A stretch of 11,107 nt of DNA from NCBI GenBank assembly GCA_964567785.1, contig CAZMOK010000077.1:1-11107 (forward strand), written 5' to 3'. Shown here piece after piece: positions 1-6,053 of this stretch. The position numbers and the translations under genes are program-made. The stretch is from CAZMOK01 sp964567785. Its GTDB lineage: Bacteria; Bacteroidota; Bacteroidia; Bacteroidales; JAGOPY01. Position 1 is the stretch's first letter. Every line of letters starts with the position of its first letter. The notes under the pieces are model-generated. The model had not been told where the DNA came from. It worked only from the letters and a program-made list of their open reading frames with translations, and made no database searches.

Positions 1-606
1 CTACTGTGCAATATCAATGATCTCCTTCACGGGGATGCTTTCAGCGATTGACATGAATTCATCTTCGTCGCTTACGCCGTTGCAATCGAAATTCATCAGG
101 GAGTTCCCGAAAGGAAGCTGGAAGCTGTACGACAACTCGCCATCACTGTCTTCTTCCATGGTCATAAGTGCTTTGTAGCCATCCAGTTTGATCCGTTTCT
201 GGTTTTCGTCTGCTGCAAGGAAAACCGACATGTTCAGCAGCGATGATACCGATGCCAGTATGGGCGAGTCACTGAGGATGCTGAAAGAAGCATCACGGGT
301 TTCGCTTTTGTAATCGCGGTTTACGGTTAGCCCCGCAAAAGCATTGTTTGTGCCCATCACATTGTCCGATTCAGGGGCAATTTCCATGCCTCCGAGGGTT
401 TCGGGCATGATGTCGAGAATGGCTTCGCCGATGGCCCGGTTCACCCCGTTCAGGGCGGCCTGGAGCTCAAACCTTGTGTTTTCAAGATCGCCCGAGCTGT
501 AATTCGAGTTGGCATTGTCGAGGTTGGTCGTTACGTCGTCCTGTGCCGCAGCAAAAAACACGAACAGGATAACAGATGCTATGGTAGATATTATCCTTGT
601 TTTCAT
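1..606 (-). CDS. exported protein of unknown function, paralogue of the upstream gene
   Basis: Encodes 201 residues; the stop codon occupies the first three bases of the window, so the gene is complete. Residues 1-21 form a typical Sec signal peptide: basic start MKTR, a hydrophobic core, then AAA before QDD. There is no lipobox cysteine, so a periplasmic or secreted soluble protein is inferred. The mature part is acidic, with no transmembrane segment. I do not recognise a named family. It is a clear paralogue of the gene just upstream: both have an IGE-IL-x-PE segment, an F-x-GL-x-x-x-R-x-Y segment, an S/T-I-x-x-D-x-x-LA segment and a C-terminal 'PFG' strand followed by a D-E/D-F-M motif. 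Its ATG overlaps the upstream stop by four bases (ATGA), so translational coupling is likely. Function unknown. Confidence 0.8.
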   Translation of the reverse strand: MKTRIISTIASVILFVFFAAAQDDVTTNLDNANSNYSSGDLENTRFELQAALNGVNRAIGEAILDIMPETLGGMEIAPESDNVMGTNNAFAGLTVNRDYKSETRDASFSILSDSPILASVSSLLNMSVFLAADENQKRIKLDGYKALMTMEEDSDGELSYSFQLPFGNSLMNFDCNGVSDEDEFMSIAESIPVKEIIDIAQ

Positions 607-1355
607 TGTTCTCCCAGTTGTTTCATTATGTCATCAATATCGATCGTATTCGAGGCCTCCATAAAGTCTCCCTCTGTATCAAAGTTCACTCCTTCGGTGA
701 TCAGGATGGACGACTGCCCGAACGGGACGCTCAGTTTATAGCCCGAGTAGTCATCATATTCAATAATGGCTTCATTGCCTTTGAACCCGGTCTGTTTGTA
801 CCCGTCCTCTTCAGCATCGGAAGTTGCATAAGCCCCTGAGCCAAGGTACATCCTGGTGGCTGCAAGGAGACCTGCGTCATTGCCTATCGTTACCCTGAAG
901 TCCTGTTTTCCCTTGCGGTAGGTCCTTTCGATAATAAGGCCCACAAAGCCGATGCCCGAGCTTGTGACCCGGTCGTCATCTTCCAGGATGGGCAGCCCGG
1001 ACACTTCTTCCGGCAATCCATTCAAAATGTTCTCTCCTATTTCCAATTCCACTCCCTGGATCGCTTTGCGGATAGAGCTGCGGGAATTACTGTATTGCTT
1101 ATCGTTGAAAGCCGTTTCGGCATCATCGATGTTTTTCATGACATCGATCTCTTCGGCTGATAATCCACTGCCGCGTGTGTTGGCCGGGCTGTCAGACCTT
1201 CCGGGGTCTTTGTCATCCTCACCGAACATCGACTCAATGACCTTGTCCTCTGTTTTGTTCTTGAGCTTCCTGATAAATCTCTGTGCATCTGCCTGTTCAA
1301 AGGGCATGGCTGCAAGGAAAATCAAGAAACCCAGGAATATTGCTGTCCTTTTCAT
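603..1355 (-). CDS. exported protein of unknown function, first gene of a paralogous pair
   Basis: Encodes 250 residues from the ATG at 1355. That start gives a clean signal peptide: MKRTAIFLGFLIFLAAM, ending in ADA (residues 22-24) before Gln25, with no lipobox. Residues 26-70 are charged and probably flexible. The rest (about 71-250) aligns along its length with the downstream gene, so the two arose by duplication. No catalytic motif or known domain was recognised. An in-frame ATG at 1376 (MNKNSQVM) is an alternative start and lies only five bases after a TAnnTTTG box, so a nearly leaderless product 7 residues longer is possible. The frame can be opened back to 1418, but that lies upstream of the promoter box. 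It overlaps the next gene by ATGA and is divergent from trpS. Confidence 0.78.
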   Translation of the reverse strand: MKRTAIFLGFLIFLAAMPFEQADAQRFIRKLKNKTEDKVIESMFGEDDKDPGRSDSPANTRGSGLSAEEIDVMKNIDDAETAFNDKQYSNSRSSIRKAIQGVELEIGENILNGLPEEVSGLPILEDDDRVTSSGIGFVGLIIERTYRKGKQDFRVTIGNDAGLLAATRMYLGSGAYATSDAEEDGYKQTGFKGNEAIIEYDDYSGYKLSVPFGQSSILITEGVNFDTEGDFMEASNTIDIDDIMKQLGEQ

Positions 1356-1381
1356 AACTTGACTGTTTTTGTTCATTACTG

Positions 1382-1389
1382 CAAAATTA
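1382..1389 (-). promoter_or_regulatory. promoter -7 box of the exported-protein pair
   Basis: TAATTTTG on the minus strand is an exact match to the Bacteroidota -7 consensus TAnnTTTG. It lies five bases before the ATG at 1376 and 26 bases before the preferred ATG at 1355. No strong -33 TTTG is seen at the usual distance; TGTG occurs about 20 bases upstream. Confidence 0.55.
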
Positions 1390-1418
1390 ATGCAATTTTC
1401 ACCTTTTTCCACACACAA

Positions 1419-1446
1419 AACTGTTGTACAACTGTTAAAAACAGTT
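1419..1446. promoter_or_regulatory. cluster of AACTGTT motifs, possible operator
   Basis: Two direct copies of AACTGTT (1419-1425 and 1430-1436) and one inverted copy AACAGTT (1440-1446) lie within 28 bases. The second and third form a perfect 7-bp hairpin with an AAA loop, and TTGTACAA (1424-1431) is a palindrome between the first two. The cluster sits between divergent genes, about 30-57 bases upstream of the -7 box of the leftward pair, where a regulator could bind. The binding role is inferred. Confidence 0.35.
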
Positions 1447-1453
1447 TACATAC

Positions 1454-1497
1454 ATCTACTTTGAATAATGTAAACCGTAAATCGTAAAATGTAAATT
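1454..1497 (+). repeat. heptad repeat array upstream of trpS
   Basis: Four head-to-tail 7-bp units of consensus GTAAAYY/AT occupy 1470-1497. They are preceded by ATCTACTTTGAA (1454-1465) and four spacer bases. The same 12-mer, spacing and units recur at 2626-2662, so this is a dispersed repeat. The array ends two bases before the trpS -7 box. Confidence 0.75.
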
Positions 1498-1499
1498 TC

Positions 1500-1507
1500 T
1501 ACCTTTG
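1500..1507 (+). promoter_or_regulatory. trpS promoter -7 box
   Basis: TACCTTTG matches the Bacteroidota consensus TAnnTTTG exactly and lies only five bases (CCCCC) before the trpS ATG. Transcription would begin at or just before the start codon, giving a leaderless or nearly leaderless mRNA. No -33 element is found at 17-23 bp; the nearest TTTG (1460-1463) is 36 bp away, with the heptad array between. Confidence 0.5.
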
Positions 1508-1512
1508 CCCCC

Positions 1513-2508
1513 ATGAAAACTGTCGTCAGCGGAATACGACCAACCGGCAACCTGCACCTGGGCAACTACTTTGGCGCCCTCAGGAATTTTACGAAGATGC
1601 AGGACGAGCACAATTGCTATTTTTTCATAGCTGATTATCACTCACTAACTACGCATCCTACACCCGAAGACCTGCACGGGAACGTGAAGCAGGTGCTGGC
1701 TGAATATCTGGCCTGCGGACTTGACCCTGAAAAGGCAACGCTCTACATCCAGAGCGACCTGCCCGAAACGGCCGAGCTCTACCTGTTGCTTAATATGAAC
1801 ACCTATGTGGGTGAACTCGAGCGGTGCACCTCTTTCAAGGAAAAGATCAGAAAGCAACCCGATAACATAAATGCCGGCCTGCTCACCTACCCCACGCTGA
1901 TGGCAGCCGATATCATTATTCACAAAGCTGATATGGTCCCTGTTGGCAAGGACCAGGAACAGCACCTGGAGATGACCCGCACCTTTGCGCGGAGGTTCAA
2001 CAGGCTTTACAAGATTGATTATTTTCCCGAGCCTGTAGCTTTCAACTTCGGCGATAACCTCATTAAGATCCCCGGCCTCGACGGTAGCGGAAAGATGGGC
2101 AAATCGGAAGGGGAGGGCAATGCCCTTTTCCTTGCCGACCCGCCTGAGGTGATCCGTAAAAAGGTGATGCGGGCAGTTACCGATGCAGGCCCCACAGAGC
2201 CGAACCAGCCCAAGCCCGAACCGATAGAAAACCTTTTCTCATTGATGCGTACCATGTCGAAGCCCGATACTGTGGAGTTTTTCGAAGAGCAATACAATGC
2301 CTGCAACATCCGCTATGGCGACATGAAAAAACAGCTCGCACAGGATATCATCGAATTTACCGGGCCCATCCGAACCCGCATAGAGGAAATCAAAGGGGAT
2401 AATGAATACCTTCACAAAGTGGCGATGCTGGGAAAGGAAAAAGCAAGTGAAAGCGCCCGGAAAACGGTAGAGGAAGTGCGGGAGATCATCGGGTTTAAAC
2501 CCTTCTAG
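1513..2508 (+). CDS. trpS: tryptophanyl-tRNA synthetase
   Basis: Encodes 331 residues, the usual length for bacterial TrpRS, a cytosolic class Ic synthetase that activates tryptophan with ATP and charges tRNA-Trp. The HIGH-type ATP signature is GNLHLGN (residues 12-18) and the KMSKS loop is KMGKS (194-198). The segment DMVPVGKDQEQH (140-151), typical of the tryptophan/ATP pocket, is intact, and IPGLDGSGKMGKS is characteristic of the family. The ATG at 1513 places the Rossmann fold start (KTVVSGIRPTG) right at the N-terminus, as expected. There is no Shine-Dalgarno sequence and almost no leader, so a T-box or leader-peptide attenuator is not possible in the visible arrangement. The gene is flanked by heptad repeats, is divergent from the exported-protein pair and convergent with rng. 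Confidence 0.97.
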   Translation: MKTVVSGIRPTGNLHLGNYFGALRNFTKMQDEHNCYFFIADYHSLTTHPTPEDLHGNVKQVLAEYLACGLDPEKATLYIQSDLPETAELYLLLNMNTYVGELERCTSFKEKIRKQPDNINAGLLTYPTLMAADIIIHKADMVPVGKDQEQHLEMTRTFARRFNRLYKIDYFPEPVAFNFGDNLIKIPGLDGSGKMGKSEGEGNALFLADPPEVIRKKVMRAVTDAGPTEPNQPKPEPIENLFSLMRTMSKPDTVEFFEEQYNACNIRYGDMKKQLAQDIIEFTGPIRTRIEEIKGDNEYLHKVAMLGKEKASESARKTVEEVREIIGFKPF

Positions 2509-2541
2509 TTTACGTTTTTCAATTTACAATTTACGGTTTAC
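2507..2541 (-). repeat. heptad repeat array downstream of trpS, inverted orientation
   Basis: Read on the minus strand, five consecutive 7-bp units follow the same GTAAAYY pattern as the array before trpS; the fourth (GAAAAAC) is degenerate. The last unit overlaps the trpS stop codon. The first three units (2521-2541) pair with the array at 2642-2662. Confidence 0.7.
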
Positions 2542-2662
2542 GAAGTAGTTTCATTGGAATTCGATATTCCGGACACTTCATTATTAATATATCTTAAGTG
2601 CCAGACCCGATAGCGTATTCCCCAAATCTACTTTGAAAATTGTAAACTGTAAACTGTAAATT
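2521..2662. terminator. large branched inverted repeat between convergent trpS and rng
   Basis: Arms 2521-2541 and 2642-2662 are complementary at 19 of 21 positions, with one further G-U wobble and one mismatch. Within the 100-base loop are two smaller hairpins: GGAAT/ATTCC (2556-2570) and GGACACTT/AAGTGCC with one bulged A (2571-2602). The element fills the gap between the two convergent stop codons, so it may shape the 3' ends of both mRNAs. There is no classical GC-rich stem with a T tract, so the terminator role is inferred. Confidence 0.4.
2626..2662 (+). repeat. heptad repeat array abutting the rng stop codon
   Basis: ATCTACTTTGAA (2626-2637), four bases, then three 7-bp units (GTAAACT twice, GTAAATT once) end exactly at the base before the rng stop codon. 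It aligns without gaps to the repeat at 1454-1497, in the same orientation. Confidence 0.75.
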
Positions 2663-4213
2663 TCACATTTTAATCTCGTCTTCTTCTTTATTGAAAAAGT
2701 GGTATTCGAGAAGGCTGTGTGAGGTGAGTGGCTGGAGCTGCACCCATTTCTTGTACTTCAGGTACCATTTGAACCTGATGGACGGGAACCCCCTGGTGAT
2801 GTAAGCGTGAAGATAGGGGTGGAGGGTGATCTTCAGGTATTTTTCATTCTGTTCGTGGAGAAGGTACTTGACCCTGTTTTCCAGCTCGTCGGCAATGAGG
2901 ATCGTTGGTGTTATCTTGCCTGACCCCCGGCAGGTGGGGCATTGCTCCATGACCTCAACATCCGTTTCAGGACGTACCCGCTGCCTTGTGATCTGCACCA
3001 GCCCGAACTTGCTCGGCGGAAGGATCGTGTGCTTTGCCGTGTCGCGCGACATCTCATCCTTCAGTTTGTTATAGAGCGCCCGCCGGTTTTTCGCTTCGGT
3101 CATGTCGATAAAATCGACCACAATGATACCACCCATATCCCTCAGCCTGAGCTGCCGGGCAATCTCGGAAGCGGCCTCCAGGTTGGTCTGTAGTGCGTTC
3201 TCCTCCTGGCTCTTCTCCTTGTTGATCCGGTGCCCGCTGTTAACATCAATTACATGCAGCGCCTCAGTATGCTCAATGATCAGGTAGATGCCGCTCTTAA
3301 TGCTGACCGTCTTGCCGAATGAGTTCTTGATCTGCCTGCTGACCCCAAAATGCTCAAAAATAGGTTCCTTGCCCTTATAAAGTTTTACTATGTCTTTCTT
3401 CTTGAGGTCGAACCCGTCAATATACTTTTTCAGGTCATCGGCAAGGTCGGGGTCATTAACATAGAGGTTATTGAACGATTCGTTCAGCAGATCACGGAGC
3501 ATGGCGGTGGTGCGGTCGAGCTCGCTAATGATCTTCCTGGGCGGCTTCGAAGAGCTGAGCCTCTTTGTCATGGTCTCCCATTTTTTCATCAGCGAACGGA
3601 GGTCGGCATCAAGGTCGGCCACCATTTTTCCCTCAGCCACGGTACGGACGATAACACCCACATTGTTCAGCCTGATGCTTGTGATCAACCGCTTGAGCCT
3701 GTTACGTTCCTCGGGGCTCTTGATCTTCTGTGATACGGAAATCCGGTTTGAGAACGGCACCAGTACAAGGTACCTTCCCGCAAAGGAAACCTCTGAAGAT
3801 ATTCGTGGCCCTTTTGATGAAATAGGCTCTTTTTCTATCTGGACCAGGATAGGCTGGTTTGCCTTCAGCACATTGGTGATCTTACCTGTTTTCTCAATAT
3901 CGGGCTCGAGCTTGAACTTATCAATGGGAATCCTGTTGGGCCTCGACGACATGTTCATCTTGGTATATTTCACCATCGAACGGATCTGCGGCCCCAGGTC
4001 GAGGTAGTGCAGAAAGGCGTCCTTTTCATATCCCACATCCACAAAGGCAGCGTTGAGCCCGGGCATGATCTTGCGTACCTTGCCCAGGAAAATATTGCCT
4101 ACCCTGAACTGCTGGTCGCTTCGCTCTTTGTGAAGCTCAACCAGCGCTTTGTCTTCAAGTAATGCAATCTCAGCATCTCCTGAGCTTGCATCTATAATAA
4201 GTTCCCTAGTCAC
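2663..4213 (-). CDS. rng: ribonuclease G (RNase E/G family)
   Basis: Encodes 516 residues and lacks the long C-terminal scaffold of RNase E, fitting the compact RNase G form that processes rRNA 5' ends and decays mRNA in the cytosol. The N-terminal RNase H-like start (ELIIDASSGDAEIALLEDK) leads into an S1 RNA-binding domain from about residue 37, with an insertion around 80-135. The catalytic metal ligands correspond to Asp323 in DVNSG and Asp367 in VVDFIDM. The zinc-link motif is CPTCRG with Cys425 and Cys428, needed for dimerisation in the family. The start is GTG; an in-frame stop at 4220-4222 leaves no other upstream choice, and the N-terminus matches the family there. The GTG overlaps an out-of-frame ATGTGA, and a perfect hairpin sits 17 bases upstream. 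It is the third gene of a minus-strand series after HU and the 29-residue basic protein, but a likely terminator separates it from them. Confidence 0.95.
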   Translation of the reverse strand: MTRELIIDASSGDAEIALLEDKALVELHKERSDQQFRVGNIFLGKVRKIMPGLNAAFVDVGYEKDAFLHYLDLGPQIRSMVKYTKMNMSSRPNRIPIDKFKLEPDIEKTGKITNVLKANQPILVQIEKEPISSKGPRISSEVSFAGRYLVLVPFSNRISVSQKIKSPEERNRLKRLITSIRLNNVGVIVRTVAEGKMVADLDADLRSLMKKWETMTKRLSSSKPPRKIISELDRTTAMLRDLLNESFNNLYVNDPDLADDLKKYIDGFDLKKKDIVKLYKGKEPIFEHFGVSRQIKNSFGKTVSIKSGIYLIIEHTEALHVIDVNSGHRINKEKSQEENALQTNLEAASEIARQLRLRDMGGIIVVDFIDMTEAKNRRALYNKLKDEMSRDTAKHTILPPSKFGLVQITRQRVRPETDVEVMEQCPTCRGSGKITPTILIADELENRVKYLLHEQNEKYLKITLHPYLHAYITRGFPSIRFKWYLKYKKWVQLQPLTSHSLLEYHFFNKEEDEIKM

Positions 4214-4230
4214 ATTGGATTATTTTGTGC

Positions 4231-4249
4231 ATCAATCAAATGGATTGAT
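4231..4249 (-). promoter_or_regulatory. hairpin in the rng leader
   Basis: ATCAATC and GATTGAT form a perfect 7-bp stem around a 5-base loop, 17 bases before the rng GTG codon. No TAnnTTTG box was found between it and the upstream gene, so the transcription start is unknown. Leader stem-loops control RNase E synthesis in E. coli; a similar role here is only an inference. Confidence 0.35.
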
Positions 4250-4313
4250 AAATGAACAGCACATACCACCAGAAAATAAATGTAGTTGGAAGGAATACGA
4301 AATAACCGGCGCT

Positions 4314-4364
4314 AAAAATAAGGCCTGCTACAGCTAAACCCGGCAATTATACCGGCGCTGCAGG
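4314..4364 (-). terminator. possible terminator after the HU and 29-residue gene unit
   Basis: On the minus strand, just after the tiny gene's stop, CCTGC (4360-4364) pairs with GCAGG (4324-4328). CCGG (4352-4355) pairs with CCGG (4340-4343) inside it, and CCTTATTTTTA follows the outer stem. The outer stem is only 5 bp with bulges, so this is a weak call. Confidence 0.35.
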
Positions 4365-4366
4365 GA

Positions 4367-4456
4367 TTATTTCTTCTTATGGCGATTCTTTCTCAGGCGC
4401 TTCTTGCGCTTGTGAGTCGCCATCTTGTGTCTTTTACGTTTCTTCCCGCTGGGCAT
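4367..4456 (-). CDS. 29-residue highly basic protein, AURKAIP1/COX24 (bS22/mS38)-like
   Basis: Starts MPSGKKRKRHKMATHK and ends RLRKNRHKKK; 20 of 29 residues are Lys, Arg or His and none are acidic. The pattern GKKRKRHKM-x-THKRKK-x-LRKNR matches, from memory, short Bacteroidota proteins annotated as AURKAIP1/COX24 domain-containing. It resembles the mycobacterial small-subunit protein bS22 and mitochondrial mS38, which sit near the decoding-site rRNA helix. A ribosomal role is therefore likely but inferred. The start follows the HU stop by 18 bp, with no promoter box between, so it is co-transcribed with HU. The gene is too short for normal gene-length cut-offs and easily missed. Codon use (AAG, CGC, CAC mix) looks like its neighbours. 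Confidence 0.8.
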   Translation of the reverse strand: MPSGKKRKRHKMATHKRKKRLRKNRHKKK

Positions 4457-4474
4457 TTTTAATATCTTTTTTAA

Positions 4475-4765
4475 TTACTTAACTGATACGTTGTTCTTTA
4501 CTTCGTTGACGAAGGTCTTCGCCGGCTTGAAAGCAGGAATATTGTGTGCAGGAATTATGATAGTTGTGTTCTTGGAGATATTCCTTCCGGTCTTTTCGGC
4601 CCTTTTCTTGATGATAAAGCTGCCAAAACCCCTGAGGTATACGTTTTCTCCGTTCGAGAGAGAGTTTTTGATAGATTCCATGAAAGCTTCAACGCTTGCC
4701 TGGACTGCGACTTTTTCAATTCCGGTCTTATTAGCTATTTCTGCTACGATTTCTGCTTTCGTCAT
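4475..4765 (-). CDS. hup: HU family DNA-binding protein
   Basis: Encodes 96 residues, the normal size for HU/IHF subunits, which dimerise and bend DNA in the nucleoid. The N-terminal helices begin MTKAEIVAEIANKTG, the saddle motif is LRGFGSF (residues 44-50), and the DNA-binding arm runs about 55-80 and ends in IPAFKPAK. The arm tip reads GRNISKN rather than the GRNPxTG common in HU, so the proline that intercalates DNA in characterised HU/IHF is an isoleucine (Ile63). A second, more C-terminal pair of prolines (Pro72, Pro77) is retained. The gene is divergent from mutY with 128 bp between the starts, and is followed closely by the 29-residue basic protein gene. It has a well-formed promoter. 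Confidence 0.93.
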   Translation of the reverse strand: MTKAEIVAEIANKTGIEKVAVQASVEAFMESIKNSLSNGENVYLRGFGSFIIKKRAEKTGRNISKNTTIIIPAHNIPAFKPAKTFVNEVKNNVSVK

Positions 4766-4808
4766 AACTATAATATTTTTAGATTGTTAATAAGTTCAAT
4801 TTGAACGG

Positions 4809-4836
4809 CAAAGATATATTTTTTTCAAATAACAAA
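4809..4836 (-). promoter_or_regulatory. promoter of the HU gene
   Basis: On the minus strand, TTTG (4833-4836), a 16-bp A/T-rich spacer and TATCTTTG (4809-4816) match the Bacteroidota -33 and -7 boxes, with the spacer one base below the usual 17-23. The predicted leader to the HU ATG is about 37 bases. This is the best two-part promoter in the window. Confidence 0.6.
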
Positions 4837-4876
4837 AAGAAGCATTACAAAAATTTAATCTCTAAGCATCTCAATA

Positions 4877-4884
4877 TAAATTTG
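4877..4884 (+). promoter_or_regulatory. mutY promoter -7 box
   Basis: TAAATTTG is an exact TAnnTTTG match, nine bases before the mutY ATG. It supports the start at 4894 and rules out longer in-frame starts from about 4801. No clear -33 box is seen. Confidence 0.5.
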
Positions 4885-4893
4885 TTTCAAATT

Positions 4894-5976
4894 ATGGGCC
4901 GTTTTAGCGAGAATCTGTTTGAATGGTACAGGGCACACCACCGTAAGCTTCCATGGCGGGAAACAGCTGACCCATACGAGATGTGGGTGGCTGAGATCAT
5001 CCTGCAGCAAACGCGGGTCAACCAAGGGTTGTCGTACTACACCCGTTTTCTCGGGAAATTCCCTGATGTTGCTGCACTCGCCGACGCGGATGAAAACGAT
5101 GTGCTGAAAGTATGGCAGGGGCTCGGATATTACTCCCGGGTGCAGAATATGATGAAAGCAGCCCGCATGGTTATGGAAGAGTTTGATGGTTCCTTTCCTG
5201 TGAAATATGAAGAACTTATAAGGCTTCCGGGAGTGGGCGATTATACCGCGAGTGCGGTTTCCTCTTTTGCCGGAAACGAGCCCAACCCCGTGATCGACGG
5301 GAATGTGCAGCGGGTGATCTCCAGGATCTATGGGATCGGCGATAAGGTCAATTCCTCAGGGATGAAAAAGAAGGTAAGGGAAGCGCTTGATGCTGAAATG
5401 GATAAGAGGGATCCCGGACTTTTTAACCAGGCCATAATGGAATTCGGAGCCGTTCATTGTGTCCCCTCTTCTCCCGATTGCGTGAGTTGCATTTTTAATA
5501 ATATCTGCTTTGCATATTCTAATGACAAGGTAGGTGAACTGCCCGCCAGAATGCCTAAAAAAGCCTCAAAGGACAGGTATTTTCATTACATCATCCTGGT
5601 AAGCACGGCAGAAGGCGGAGAGAAAGTACTCATGCAGAAAAGGGAGAAAAAAGATATATGGGCAGGCTTATGGGAGTTCCCGCTCATTGAGGCTGAAAGT
5701 CCTTTTGATATGGACGACAAGAAGTTCAGGGAGGGGGTTCAGAAAATTGCGGGTGTCAGCCGTCCTGAATTCCTCCGGTCTTCAGAATGGTTCAAACACA
5801 AACTGAGCCACCAGAACATCCATGCAAGGTTTTTTATGGTCAAAAAAAGGGCAATCTTTCAAAAAAAAGAAAAAAAATATTTACTACCCGTTAACAAAAC
5901 TGATATCCACGAATACCCCACCAGTCGTTTGATTGAGCAATTCATGGAAAGCCATCAGGAATGGTTTTCGGGGTAG
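4894..5976 (+). CDS. mutY: adenine DNA glycosylase MutY
   Basis: Encodes 360 residues, full length for MutY, which removes adenine mispaired with 8-oxoguanine in base excision repair. The catalytic domain has Glu34 in WVAEIILQQTRV, the helix-hairpin-helix LPGVGDYTA (111-119) and catalytic Asp135 in VIDGNVQRV. Four cysteines at 189, 196, 199 and 205 have the canonical C-X6-C-X2-C-X5-C spacing for the [4Fe-4S] cluster. The C-terminal part (about 225-355) is the Nudix-like 8-oxoG recognition domain, including WAGLWEFP and HKLSHQNIHARFF. The ATG at 4894 is preferred because MGRFSENLFEWY is where family members begin and a -7 box lies just upstream; an in-frame extension to 4801 exists but overlaps the divergent HU promoter. 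ssb follows after 103 bp. Confidence 0.96.
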   Translation: MGRFSENLFEWYRAHHRKLPWRETADPYEMWVAEIILQQTRVNQGLSYYTRFLGKFPDVAALADADENDVLKVWQGLGYYSRVQNMMKAARMVMEEFDGSFPVKYEELIRLPGVGDYTASAVSSFAGNEPNPVIDGNVQRVISRIYGIGDKVNSSGMKKKVREALDAEMDKRDPGLFNQAIMEFGAVHCVPSSPDCVSCIFNNICFAYSNDKVGELPARMPKKASKDRYFHYIILVSTAEGGEKVLMQKREKKDIWAGLWEFPLIEAESPFDMDDKKFREGVQKIAGVSRPEFLRSSEWFKHKLSHQNIHARFFMVKKRAIFQKKEKKYLLPVNKTDIHEYPTSRLIEQFMESHQEWFSG

Positions 5977-5977
5977 T

Positions 5978-5993
5978 TGAAAAATTTTTTTCA
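5978..5993 (+). terminator. weak A/T hairpin after mutY
   Basis: TGAAAAA and TTTTTCA are complementary around two T residues, directly after the mutY stop. The stem is almost all A-T, so it could help termination but is far from a strong intrinsic terminator. Confidence 0.25.
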
Positions 5994-6053
5994 CATTTCA
6001 ACAGGTATTTTTCACTATCTCGCCGATAAATCCCTGTCAGAAATTTTAATCAT

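Noticed and set aside
1356..1418. Longer start for the first exported protein at 1418
   Set aside because: It places a non-signal segment before the signal peptide and starts upstream of the promoter box; only the ATG at 1376 remains a real alternative.
1441..1512. T-box or tryptophan attenuator before trpS
   Set aside because: No Trp-rich leader peptide, specifier loop or terminator is present, and the predicted transcript start leaves almost no leader.
3471..4007. 178-residue open frame on the plus strand
   Set aside because: It is antisense to the S1 and catalytic regions of rng; composition is serine/leucine-rich shadow coding with no known motif.
4149..4337. 62-residue plus-strand frame across the rng start
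   Set aside because: It overlaps the rng N-terminus and its leader hairpin, and has no promoter box or known similarity.
4801..4893. N-terminal extension of mutY
   Set aside because: The frame is open, but the stretch overlaps the HU promoter and the mutY -7 box, and MutY proteins begin near MGRFSENL.
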